Below, in pieces: positions 12,601 to 20,968 of a stretch of DNA of 64,000 nucleotides (positions are counted from its first letter, which is position 1; each line of letters starts with the position of its first letter). Both the position numbers and the translations under genes were made by a program. The notes beneath the pieces are model-generated. The model saw only the letters and a program-made list of their open reading frames with translations. It had not been told where the DNA came from and did no database searches. Location: contig CM067530.1 in NCBI GenBank assembly GCA_034509925.1, positions 7,833,501 to 7,897,500 on the forward strand, given 5' to 3'. The stretch comes from Hirudinaria manillensis (Eukaryota; Annelida; Clitellata; Hirudinida; Hirudinidae).

Positions 12601-15600
12601 AAAATCACTCACTTCTGGTTTCTTTCCTTGTTTCGACAAAAATGTCGGGTAATCAAAATCCTTGACGGTTTTCAGAAGCTTTGGAAGATCCAATTCTGGT
12701 ACGGATTGTGGGGCAACGTACGAGAAGTTCTTTTTCAGCAATTTCTTTACTTTAACAAGTTTCTTCTTATACAGAACTTTCTGCTTGTCAGGTAGGGTCA
12801 ATGGTGCCCTGAATGGCGTTCATATTGCAGTTTCTTAAATATGCTTTCGCAGCAAAATAAATTATTTACAATGTCATGGGTACTCACCAAACGACGAGCA
12901 ATAGTTTTCCGTTGTCGTTGTAGAAGGCATATCTTCCTTCGCCTGCCTTTTCTGCATCGACCAGATCTTTGACCAGATCGTCGAACTTTGCAGCTTGAAA
13001 AACATCAATATTATTCATTAAGGATTATGCATGGGGAAATGAAGCTTAGGATCGACTAGTTTGCTTAATTCTACGCTGATCTTTTTGGACTAGAATTGAA
13101 TAAGTTTCGGGAGTTATGGGACCAATAAATGACAGTTACCTTTTTTTTTCTTATGAACAAGATAAGAACTGGCATTTCATAGTCGTAAGGATAAGTTCAA
13201 CGCTACTCACTTGGAGCTCCAGTCTTATCGACGACGAGGGTGTTTGTTGGGGTCCACTTCAGTGTAACATATTTTTTAGTGCCCTTTTTCACGTCTTCGA
13301 CAACAGTGTCGACGTTTGGTTCTAACTGAGCCTATTAGATTTAGACAGGTTTAGTAATTATTTATTTCTTAAATTGGAGGCCAACATCAATAACATATCC
13401 ACTCCTATTTGTTTTAGTCTCACTTACAGGTTCGTCGTCATCAACATCCTCGTCTTCATCCACGGGCTTCTGTAATAAATTTAAATTCAACTAGTGCATA
13501 TCATAAGAGAAACGCAAAATTTCCAGTTATAAAAATGGACGATATTTAGATATATCCAGAATATATTCTATCGCCATCGACAGCATCACTTACTTCTGGT
13601 TTCTTTCCTTGTTTCGACAAAAATGTCGGGTAATCAAATTCCTTGACGGCTTTCAGAAGCTTTGGAAGATCCAATTCTTGGGTCGACTGAGGGAGCACGT
13701 ACGAGAAGTTCTTTTTAAGTAATTTCTTGACTTTAACAAGTTTCTTTTTGTACAGCACTTTCTGCTTGTCAGATAAGGTTGATGGTGCCCTAAATGACGA
13801 TGAGTTTATATTTAATTTATGGAATAGTGGTTTCTTGCAAAGTCATTCATTACTACCAAACAACGAGCAGCAGTTTTCCATTGTCGTTGAAGAAGGCGTA
13901 TCTTCCTTCGCCAGTCTTTTCTGCATCGACCAGATCTTTCACCAGATCATCAAACTTCGCACCTTAGTAAACATCAATATTTTGTCACTATATTCAATAT
14001 GGATTTTACCCGGAGATATGAAAATATCCTTATCATCTAGGATTAGAATTCATGGAACTAGACAGAGTTAAGAGCATAATACTTGCAGGGATAAAGTTGG
14101 GTTTTTTTTCTAAGAAATCTGAATTGGCGTTTCAAATGCACGTGGATAAAATTCAAGCGACATACTTGGAGCTCCAGTCTTGTCGACGACGAGGGTGTTT
14201 GTTGGGGTCCATTTCAGTGTGACATACTTTTTAGTACCCTTTTTGACGTCTTCAACTACGTTGTCGACGCTTGGTTCTAACTGAGCCTATAATTTTTAGA
14301 CAAGTTTAAACTTTATATCTTGTAGAATATTTCTTAATTTATAGGCTACTATTATTAACATCGGCATGCCTATTTTATTTTAGTTAAACTTACAGGTTCG
14401 TCGTCATCAACTTCATCGTCTTCTTCCGCAGGTTTCTGAAATGAATTCAGAGTAAAAAGAATACTGATCATAAAAAATTGTAAATTTTCGAACTTTGATC
14501 CTATGAATCGATATTTCCATCGACAGAATCACTTACTTCTGGTGTCTTTCCTTGTTTCGACAAAAATGTGGGGTAATCAAAATCCTTCGCAGTTTTTTGA
14601 AGTTTTGGAAGATCTAATTCCTGAGCCGAACGAGGAACAACGTACGAGAAGTTCTTTTTGAGAAGTTTCTTGACTTTGACGAGTTTTTTCTTGTACAGCA
14701 CTTTTTGTTTATCAGTTAGGGTTGATGGTGCCCTATATGACGAGGAGTTCATATTGCATTTTATCAATCGTGAGTTCTATCAAATTTATTCATGCGCACA
14801 GCAAAAAGATCGTACCACACGACTAGCAGCAATTTTCCATTGTCGTTGTAGAAGGCATATCTTCCTTCACCAGCCTTTTCTGCATCAACCAGATCTTTCA
14901 CCAGATCATCGAATTTCGCATCTTTGAAAATAAAATTAATATTTCTCGTAATATTAATATTTACTTAGTGGTTGTATCAAGAGATATGAAACGCGGACTG
15001 GGCTAATCTGGGCCTACGAAACTTTGGATGTAGCAGTGTTAGACAAGGATGCGTTGCTAAGTTTGTATTAAGTACCAAAAGTGATTTGGCGATTTATCCT
15101 TACTTGGACAAAGTCATACGTGTCTTACTTGGAGCTCCAGTCTTATCAACAACCAGGGTATTGGTTGGGGTCCACTTGAGTGTGACGTACTTTTTAGTAC
15201 CCTTTTTCACGTCTTCAACAACGGTATCGACGCTTGGCTCCAACTGAGCCTGATTTTAATGAAATGTTTAACTTAAAATTCTTTATTGAATTTAACTTTC
15301 ATTGAATTATGGAGTTTTGCTCGGTAATTATTTCCATTATTTGTTTAACATATACTTTGGTGCATTTGGTTTGTCATATTTTTGGTTATACTTTAAAAGT
15401 AAAACATATTTTCCACGTTTTACGCTTACCGGTTCGTCATCATCTTCGTCGCTCAGCTCTTCGGGTACCTTCATAAATTAGAATTTATGCTTATATTCCT
15501 TTATTTATATTCAAGAGTTATTTTTACTAATTATTCTATGTTCTTAGTTAGTCTGATCTATTCACCTCAACTTTTTCTGGTACTACAGGGGTTTCTTTGA

Positions 15601-18600
15601 CAGGCTCCTGGACTTGTCCACTGCCAGCTGGAAGAAGTTTGCTGACACCTTCTGGAGTTACTTCAGTGACGCTTTTTACGGTAACTTCATTCCATGCTGG
15701 TACTTTCAATGAGGTTTTTAGGCCTTTTAATTTCAATAGGTATTTCGTAACCAATGTTTTGTCGGCTGTGCTGGGGGTCCTATTAAAAACACATTTATTG
15801 ATCAATTATCAGCATAATTATATTAATCAACCTCTAAAAGAATTAACTTACCATAACAGTAAAAGAAGTTTATTTTGGGTTGTGCCATCTTTTAACACTG
15901 GCAGAAAGTAAAAGACTACTCTCAGTTGACCAGAACCTTCAAACTGTTTCAAATACGACGCCAACGAAGCAAAATCGGCACCTGTGGAAGGTAACATCAA
16001 GTTCGGTATTTAAGATTTTCCTGAGTTTTACAATTTTTTCTGTGCTTACTAAATAAGATTTAAATTACACTCCTTGTTTTTTTTAATGTCTTTTAAATAA
16101 TTATATTTTTTTTAAATAATTCCTCAAACTATTAATTTGATGAGGTAATTTTGTGAATGCATAGTTATGGCCTAAAATATATTTAAATGTCAACATTCTT
16201 CGCTATATATAACTAGAAAGAAAGAAAGAAAAATGAAACTTTGATCAACTTACTGAGATCACCCACTTTATCAACCACCACGCTGTTGAAATCGTCAGAA
16301 AATTTCAGGACAACGTATCTTTTCGATCCCTGACTGACTTCATTGACGCTGGTTTGCACACTTGTATCTACTTTCACCACCTTTGATGAAAGTGAAATTT
16401 TATAAAATCACAAGTTATTTGCAGCTAAGATTTACTGCAACATTTGCAGTGCAACCATATTATTTAATTGACTGTATCTAAATAATGGTGCTCCTCGTCG
16501 TGTAATGGTTAAGACACTGCCTCTTAAGATGGCGTCACGGATTGGAACACCATGTTATTGGAGCACCCTCCTATACATTCAGCTATGTAAGTTTATTTTT
16601 TATTATTGGATTTAAATGTTGTACCTCATCTGTGGTTGGTGTTGTTGTCGTCGTCGTCACGAGTTGTCCCGAATTGGCTGGAAGAAGTTTGTTGACACTT
16701 TCGGGGGTTACTTCCGTGACGCTTTTTACCGTAACTTCATTCCATACTGGTACTTTCAATGCGGTTTTTAGGCCTTTTAATTTCAACAAGTATTTCGTAA
16801 CCAACGTTTTGTCGGCTGTGCTGGGGGTCCTATTAGAAACACATGTATTAATCAAATAACAGCGTAGTTATATTAATCAATTCGAAAAGAATTAACTTAC
16901 CATAACAGTAGGAGAAGTTTATTTTGGGTTGCGCCATCTTTTAGCACTGGCACGAAGTAAAAGACTACTCTCAGTTGACCAGAACCTTCATACTGCTTCA
17001 AATATAGTGCCAACGAAGCAAAATCGGCACCTGTGGAAGATAACATCAAGTTCGGTATTTAAGATTTGCCTGAGTTTTACAATTTTTTCTGTGCTTACTA
17101 AATAAGATTGAAATTACACTCCTTGTTGTATTTTTAAACGACTTTTAAATAATTATAATTTTTTTAAATAATTCCTCAAACTATTAATTTGATGAGGTAA
17201 TTTTGTGAATGCATAGTTATGGCCTAAAATATATTTAAATGTCAACATTCTTCGCTATATATAACTAGAAAGAAAGAAAGAAAAATGAAACTTTGATCAA
17301 CTTACTGAGATCACCCACTTTATCAACCACCACGCTGTTGAAATCGTCAGAAAATTTCAGGACAACGTATCTTTTCGATCCCTGACTGACTTCATTGACG
17401 CTGGTTTGCACACTTGTATCTACTTTCACCACCTTTGATGAAAGTGAAATTTTGTCACAAGTTATTTGCAGACAAGCTAAGTTTTACTGCAACATTTGCA
17501 GTGCAACTGTATTATTTAATTGACTGTATCTAAATAATTGTGCTTCCTCGTGTAATGGTTAAGACACTGCCTCTTAAGATGGCGTCATGCATCGGAATAC
17601 CCTGGAGCACCCGCCTGCTCATTCAGATATGTAAAGAATTTTTTTAAATATTGGATTTAAATGTTGTACCTCATCTGTGGTCGTTGTCGTTGTCGTCGTC
17701 GTCACGATTTGTCCTGTATTCGCTGGAAGAAGTTTGTTGATGCCTTCAGGAGTGACTTCGGTTGTGGTTTTGACTGTTACTTCATCCCATATCGGTACAT
17801 TTAAGGAAGTCGTTAGACTCTTTAGTTTCGTCTGATACTTTGATACTAAGGTCTTGTCAGCGGTGCCAGGGGCCCTTTTAAGGACATTTAGAAGGTAGGC
17901 AAGATGGTATCCGCCATTCGACCATAGAGATAAACTTCTTAAATTACTTACCAGAAGATAAGCAGTACTTTGTTTCCTACGACTCCATCTTTAACGACAG
18001 GCACAAAGTAGATGACGATTCTCACTTCACCTGCTGCTTCGTACTTTTTCAGGTCTGCAGCCAGGTCGGCGAAGGTTGCACCTGCAAAATGTTTTATTTT
18101 TATGAGAGCATCAAACTGAATTAATTGTATTTTATATTATATTAATATTTATTATATTATTGAGCATTTGAAATTATTTTTATCCTTATATCTTAACATT
18201 TGCTGAGATCAGCCACTTTATCAATCAACAACGCTAGTGAAAATCATCAGAAAATTTCAGAAAAACGTACCTTATTATTACATTATTAAAGTTAGACAAA
18301 ACATAATCTGCCAACAATAGCCCCGGCCAAATCAGCCGCCATAAAATTATGGTAATTACAAGGTTTACATGGTTTACAAGTTAATTTTGAAGCATTTTAA
18401 ACCCACTGAGATCGCCCACTTTATCGAGGACGATGCTTGAAAAGTCATCGGAAAATTTAAAGATGACGTATCTCTTTGATCCGAGACTGACTTCTTGGAT
18501 GCTTGGCTTCAGTTGTACATTCACCGTTACTACCTTGAAAAATATATTGATTACAGTTGTTAATTACTGTTTTCCTTCCCAGAATTCGGACAAAAAAGAC

Positions 18601-19504
18601 TAGAATAATACTTCAGTAGTTTCTGACTCTCCGTACTCCGAGCTTGATATAATCCTATTGTATCCCTCTGCAGCGCTGTTGTGTAAGTACGTAAGATTGA
18701 AGTCGGATTGCAAATCAGATATCAGAGAAAGTACAATATCCTTGCTAAAAAGTTTTTCCAGTTCATCGACTACGGCCGAATATTTTTGGCCAACTTCTTC
18801 ATTGTTTCCCGTGGCTACCCTGAGGATATAAATATAAATGTAAAAGGATTTGTAACTCTTCAGATGTTACAATAAGAATATCTAAGGTTAAATTACATAT
18901 ACAAGACATCGTTCGTTATCAAAAGATGATTTCCTTAAAGTAGTTTTATTATTTTAACGTTAGAGTGTCCTCACCAAACTAAAACATAAAGTTCCTTTCC
19001 ACTTTTCCCGGCATTGGAATATGCTCCAAGTAAATCTTCTTTTGATGCCAATAAATCGGTTGTCAGACTGTTGAAATCTGTTGCATATGTTTTCTTCGTA
19101 TAATTTATGTTTTTAAACGTATCATAATCATTTAAAAATATTTTTTCTGTTTTTACCTCCAGCAGAAACTTTAACCAAAGAAAATGTGCTAAGGTCCTGA
19201 GATGGCTTGAATACGGCATAACTTTTTGCGCCTTGGGCTACGTCCTGATAAGCTTTCGAGGCATCGGCATTGAATGTTAAGGTCGCACTGGTCTGAATAA
19301 CAAAATGCAGAATTTCAAAAATACTCTAATTTAGATTGTTGATATGTGGCCACTGAAACTCACCAATTTGCAAAATTGGAGGATAAGGAATATTGTTCCC
19401 GACCAGAACGAAAAAGAGGCTGTGTGACCCTAGTTAAATAATGTAATTAATTAAATTTAATCAAAAGTCCTGTAGCCCAACTAGAGTAATAAGTAACTAA
19501 CCAT
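3627..19504 (-). CDS. Predicted secreted tandem ADF-H (cofilin-like) 15-domain protein
   Basis: About 58 exons on the minus strand encode ~2,360 residues: a signal-peptide-like start, then 15 ADF/cofilin-homology domains. The fold call rests on the order of conserved blocks in each repeat: KKYVTLKWTPTNTLVVDKTG, then FDDLVKDL, then GRYAFYND..LLLVVWAP, then KQKVLYKKKLVKVKKLL. These match the cofilin blocks (IVV-K-TG, F-L, RYA-YD, L-FI-W-PD, K-KM-YASSK-ALK). ADF-H domains bind actin inside cells; a secreted array has no known role that I am aware of, so function is open. Each domain is three exons in phases 0-1, 1-2 and 2-0. Domains 5-15 are joined by separate acidic phase 0-0 linker exons. The ATG at 19502-19504 is followed directly by a donor and a TATA box lies 41 bp upstream. 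At the 3' end, reading through exon 3663-3858 gives TGA at 3627, but an intact donor at the conserved place suggests more exons to the left. Confidence 0.8.
3663..4331 (-). other. ADF-H domain 15 (last visible)
   Basis: Exons 4211-4331 (121 nt), 4023-4134 (112 nt, two extra codons: HDSDKNKLVILVW) and 3663-3858 (196 nt if the donor GTAAGA at 3662 is used). The start of the third exon (VPADAPQKQQTLYKRKFKK) is very cofilin-like, although the K-x-K is replaced. If unspliced, the frame adds 11 codons after the donor and stops at TGA 3627-3629. Confidence 0.8.
4794..5451 (-). other. ADF-H domain 14
   Basis: Exons 5331-5451, 5159-5264 and 4794-4989, standard sizes and phases. The K-x-K is partly lost (PEAQKVLYKRKLKKLKKLL). 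Linker exon after it: 4521-4568 (IVFGEDSDEGPEDNEP). Confidence 0.85.
5894..6632 (-). other. ADF-H domain 13
   Basis: Exons 6512-6632, 6335-6440 and 5894-6089, standard sizes and phases. Third exon: PDKQKVLYKKKLVKVKKLL, then NFAYVVAESVPELELTKLL. Linker exon after it: 5680-5712, the shortest at 11 codons (GEEDEGDDDEP). Confidence 0.85.
7035..7619 (-). other. ADF-H domain 12
   Basis: Exons 7499-7619, 7322-7427 and 7035-7230, standard sizes and phases. K-x-K present. Tail KWFTKVVKKVV. Linker exon after it: 6827-6868 (KPEEEDEDEDDDEP). Confidence 0.85.
7996..8591 (-). other. ADF-H domain 11
   Basis: Exons 8471-8591, 8307-8412 and 7996-8191, standard sizes and phases. Introns are nearly identical to those of domain 12, 961 bp away. 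Linker exon after it: 7784-7822 (KPEEDEDEDDDEP). Confidence 0.85.
8706..9427. mobile_element. pogo/Tigger-like DNA transposon, 722 bp, non-autonomous
   Basis: The ends are imperfect inverted repeats starting CAGT: left CAGTTACGTCTGGCTACTAT, right (reverse complement) CAGTCAAGTCTCGCTGCTAT. The similarity continues through GTCGGGACCGA further in. A TA dinucleotide flanks each side (8704-8705, 9428-9429), as expected for Tc1/mariner-pogo insertions. There is no intact transposase. A short plus-strand frame near 9206-9289 (ending KEMRQPKIVRDDLS) resembles the C-terminal tail of pogo-type transposases and may be a remnant. The element sits in the intron between ADF-H domains 10 and 11; the matching introns of neighbouring repeats lack it. 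Confidence 0.75.
9743..10327 (-). other. ADF-H domain 10
   Basis: Exons 10207-10327, 10030-10135 and 9743-9938, standard sizes and phases. The tail is KWFSKLFKKPG. Linker exon after it: 9525-9572, 16 codons (KPEEADEDEDEDDDEP). The following intron carries a 722 bp DNA transposon. Confidence 0.85.
10769..11367 (-). other. ADF-H domain 9
   Basis: Exons 11247-11367, 11080-11185 and 10769-10964, standard sizes and phases. The domain end changes type here: instead of FLSKQGKKPE it reads KWFTKVVKKVL, shared with domains 11 and 12. Linker exon after it: 10511-10552 (KPEEEDEDEDDDEP). Confidence 0.85.
11714..12328 (-). other. ADF-H domain 8
   Basis: Exons 12208-12328, 11989-12094 and 11714-11909, standard sizes and phases. 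The third exon and its flanking intron are close to those of domain 7, including the upstream stretch ending CATTCAGGGCACC. Linker exon after it: 11563-11604 (KPEEEEEDEDDDEP). Confidence 0.85.
12613..13331 (-). other. ADF-H domain 7
   Basis: Exons 13211-13331, 12888-12993 and 12613-12808, standard sizes and phases. K-x-K present (PDKQKVLY). Linker exon after it: 12431-12481, the longest at 17 codons (PLPKPTEEDDEVDDDEP); its start is set by the AG at 12482-12483. Confidence 0.85.
13594..14286 (-). other. ADF-H domain 6
   Basis: Exons 14166-14286, 13857-13962 and 13594-13789, standard sizes and phases. Blocks as in domain 5 with SDKQKVLYKKKL and FFNDNGKLLLVVW. Linker exon after it: 13428-13469 (KPVDEDEDVDDDEP). 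Confidence 0.85.
14537..15249 (-). other. ADF-H domain 5
   Basis: Exons 15129-15249 (121 nt), 14816-14921 (106 nt) and 14537-14732 (196 nt), the standard sizes for domains 5-14. Third-exon block: TDKQKVLYKKKLVKVKKLL. The K-x-K before V-L-Y lines up with the cofilin K-x-K-M that contacts actin. Linker exon after it: 14394-14435 (KPAEEDDEVDDDEP). Confidence 0.85.
15566..16380 (-). other. ADF-H domain 4
   Basis: Exons 16254-16380, 15852-15981 and 15566-15779. It is a near twin of domain 3 through VTEVTPEG, but its tail is different: VQEPVKETPVVPEKVE replaces the Thr run. From here on, linkers are Pro/Glu/Lys-rich or acidic. The first acidic linker exon (15430-15468, VPEELSDEDDDEP) follows. Confidence 0.8.
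16487..16567 (+). repeat. tRNA-like element in intron, copy 1
   Basis: An 81 nt segment is closed by a perfect 8 bp stem (GGTGCTCC / GGAGCACC). Inside is a perfect 4 bp D-arm (GTGT..ACAC) with loop AATGGTTAAG, and a weaker second arm around TCTTAAGAT. The T-arm is poor, so this looks like a tRNA-derived SINE relic rather than a working tRNA. Confidence 0.35.
16625..17432 (-). other. ADF-H domain 3
   Basis: Exons 17306-17432, 16901-17030 and 16625-16829. Blocks: GSKRYVVLKFSDDFNSVVVD, FASLALYL, LLLLLWTPSTADKTLVTKY. It ends in a Thr-rich linker (LVTTTTTTPTTDE). Exons and introns are nearly the same as those of domain 4, about 1,050 bp away, which marks a recent tandem duplication. Confidence 0.8.
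17540..17611 (+). repeat. tRNA-like element in intron, copy 2
   Basis: The same core (GTGTAATGGTTAAGACAC, then TGCCTCTTAAGATGGCGTCA) lies at the matching place in the duplicated intron, about 1,050 bp away. Here the closing stem has a mismatch (GTGCTTCC), so copy 1 is the better preserved. It arrived by the duplication, not by a second insertion. Confidence 0.35.
17670..18533 (-). other. ADF-H domain 2
   Basis: Exons 18407-18533, 17952-18081 and 17670-17874. Blocks: GSKRYVIFKFSDDFSSIVLD, FADLAADL, GEVRIVIYF and VLLIFWAPGTADKTLVSKY. The last is closest to the coactosin type (TDKTLV after the tryptophan strand). The domain ends in a run of eight or nine threonines before the next intron. The intron between its first two exons holds a decayed copy of an exon. 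Confidence 0.75.
18202..18272 (-). pseudogene. Relic first exon of an ADF-H domain
   Basis: Lying in the intron between the first two exons of domain 2, this segment matches the first exons of domains 3 and 4 base for base over long stretches (for example CTGAGATCA.CCACTTTATCAA and CATCAGAAAATTTCAG), but has small indels and ends inside the exon. It looks like the remnant of a lost array unit or an abandoned duplicate exon. Confidence 0.75.
18612..19292 (-). other. ADF-H domain 1 (divergent)
   Basis: Exons 19157-19292, 18975-19077 and 18612-18819 (phases 0-1, 1-2, 2-0) follow the same three-exon plan as the other domains. Readable blocks are GAKSYAVFKPSQDLSTFSLV, FNSLTTDL and GKELYVLVW. The third exon (EEVGQKYSAVVDELEKLF) keeps the length and heptad pattern of the long helix but lacks the lysine cluster, so actin contacts are not conserved. 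It ends in a Ser/Glu/Thr tail (SSSEYGESETTE). Confidence 0.6.
19364..19504 (-). other. Signal-peptide exons of the ADF-H array protein
   Basis: Exon 1 contributes only the start codon (19502-19504, donor GTTAGT). Exon 2 (19364-19429, 22 codons) adds GHTASFSFWSGTIFLILQFC and then KL. The start is followed by a hydrophobic core (FSFWSGTIFLILQF) and then a small-residue region at the exon junction (KLTSA), consistent with cleavage near TSA. This is a prediction by eye; the n-region lacks a basic residue, so a signal-predictor check matters. A single-codon first exon is unusual but the splice signals on both sides are good. Confidence 0.6.
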
Positions 19505-19544
19505 ATTTGGTGGGTGCCCAACTGCTGGGGAAGCCAAACTGTAA

Positions 19545-19553
19545 GCTTTATAT
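19545..19553 (-). promoter_or_regulatory. TATA box of the ADF-H array gene
   Basis: The minus strand reads TATATAAAG, about 41 bases upstream of the proposed ATG at 19504. That leaves room for a start site near 19520 and a very short leader. A strong TATA box is common in genes with high tissue-specific expression. The start site itself is inferred. Confidence 0.6.
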
Positions 19554-19559
19554 ACACTT

Positions 19560-20945
19560 CTAGAGTTAAATTTCATCAGCCTACATTGTGATGTACGACC
19601 ATTTGGCAGTCGACGTTGGGGACATTTCGGCGTGAGTTTAACGGGTTTTCATGACGGCAAAGTCAAAATTTATGACAAATTGATAGCGTGTGCTGGTGTT
19701 TGATCGCTAATGCTTTATCGTCTTTAATATGTGCAGACAATATTACTTATATGAAATTAACGACTATTGTGGTAATAATAGTAATGTCCTGTTGGGTTGG
19801 AAATGTTTATTTTCATTCTTTTACTTCATGAAGCCTTTAGTTGTTTCCATAAAATGTTGCCATAAAAACTTGCCGCCAAAAAGTCATCGAGCTATTCTTA
19901 ATTTTTAAGACCTTCACGGGTCTCTTACTTCATTTGCTGGCGTTGTGTTGCAATTTCTCAATAAAAATTAGTTAATAGCTCGGTGGAAAGAGCATAGGTG
20001 GGATATTAGGAGATATTGCACCTGTTGCGGCCTATGAATGAATTATTCTATTTTTCAATTTCATGCTCAATAAACAAACTGAAAACATTAAAACAGAGTA
20101 CAGCTTGTACCAACCTGAGTGTGAAAATGTATTTTCACATTATTTTATCCTCGATGCAGAACATTTTTCGAAACCTGGGACCCGTCGCGTCAGAACTTGA
20201 CGTAAGTAAAATTTCATCAGAATTATGTTTAATAGCTATCGAAATTCTAATAGTTAAAGATATTACTAATAAGTTCAGTTTTTTATAATAAAAAAACAAT
20301 TATTTTCGCTTGATGTTATTTTACCATACCGTAGACCATTTTTACCACAGTGTACGCTAGGGGATCTTGAGGGTATGGTCGTGATATAGAAAGTACCAAA
20401 ATTGTATGTCTGAGGGCATGGGAAGAAGATAACAGTAGACTGAATGCTTACATATATTCCCATGTCAAGTTTATCTCTTCCAAGTTATGATAACCCGCAC
20501 ACATGGTTTTATAATTGGTGGCTTTGTAATACTGATGTAAAATGCAAACTACGCCTGCACCATTTTTTTGAGGGCTTATTTTATGCTGGGTCTTTCTTTA
20601 GTCTATTAGACTGTGGCATCCTAACATTAAAAATTAACTCTTTACTCATTATAAACCTAATGTACATTGCGAACTAACTTTTACTTTTTTTTGTAAACCC
20701 TGGCCACAATAGCTTTAACCTTGTGCAAAACTGACGAGGGACACAGATGCACGTCTGAGAGGAAACACGTCATCGCGACGTTATGGTGATATCTTTGCGT
20801 TTCATTTCTAAAGTATTTCTCATGATCAGCAAAATTTCACATCACATGCAAACAATGTGACCATAATTGAACTTGATTGTACATTCTGATTTTAGGCTTA
20901 CAGCTTTAGAATACAGAAAATAATCCAGTCACGATCCCTCTACAT
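19560..20945. other. Intergenic spacer
   Basis: AT-rich DNA between the promoter of the ADF-H gene and the 3' end of TATDN3. I see no convincing gene, RNA or repeat; the short frames here have no recognisable sequence. Confidence 0.6.
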
Positions 20946-20951
20946 TTTATT
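20946..20951 (-). promoter_or_regulatory. Poly(A) signal of TATDN3
   Basis: AATAAA on the minus strand, 18 bases after the TATDN3 stop codon. Confidence 0.6.
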
Positions 20952-20968
20952 TGGACTAAATTAATATG

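Larger units (their letters stand above)
15635..17735 (-). repeat. Two direct ~1,050 bp units in the ADF-H array
   Basis: Exons and introns of domains 3 and 4 recur at a constant offset of about 1,050 bp (for example exon starts 15779 and 16829; 16380 and 17432). Intron text such as CATCAAGTTCGGTATTTAAG and AACTAGAAAGAAAGAAAG is shared. The boundary lies inside the third exon, because the tails differ after residue block LLPA. Limits are approximate. Confidence 0.8.

Noticed and set aside
3627..14767. Many small minus-strand genes each starting MLYKKKL
   Set aside because: These are internal methionine- or start-like codons in third exons. The acceptor sites, shared phases and linkers show one spliced gene.
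16487..16567. A functional tRNA gene
   Set aside because: The anticodon loop is the wrong size and the T-arm is poor; kept only as a tRNA-like repeat.
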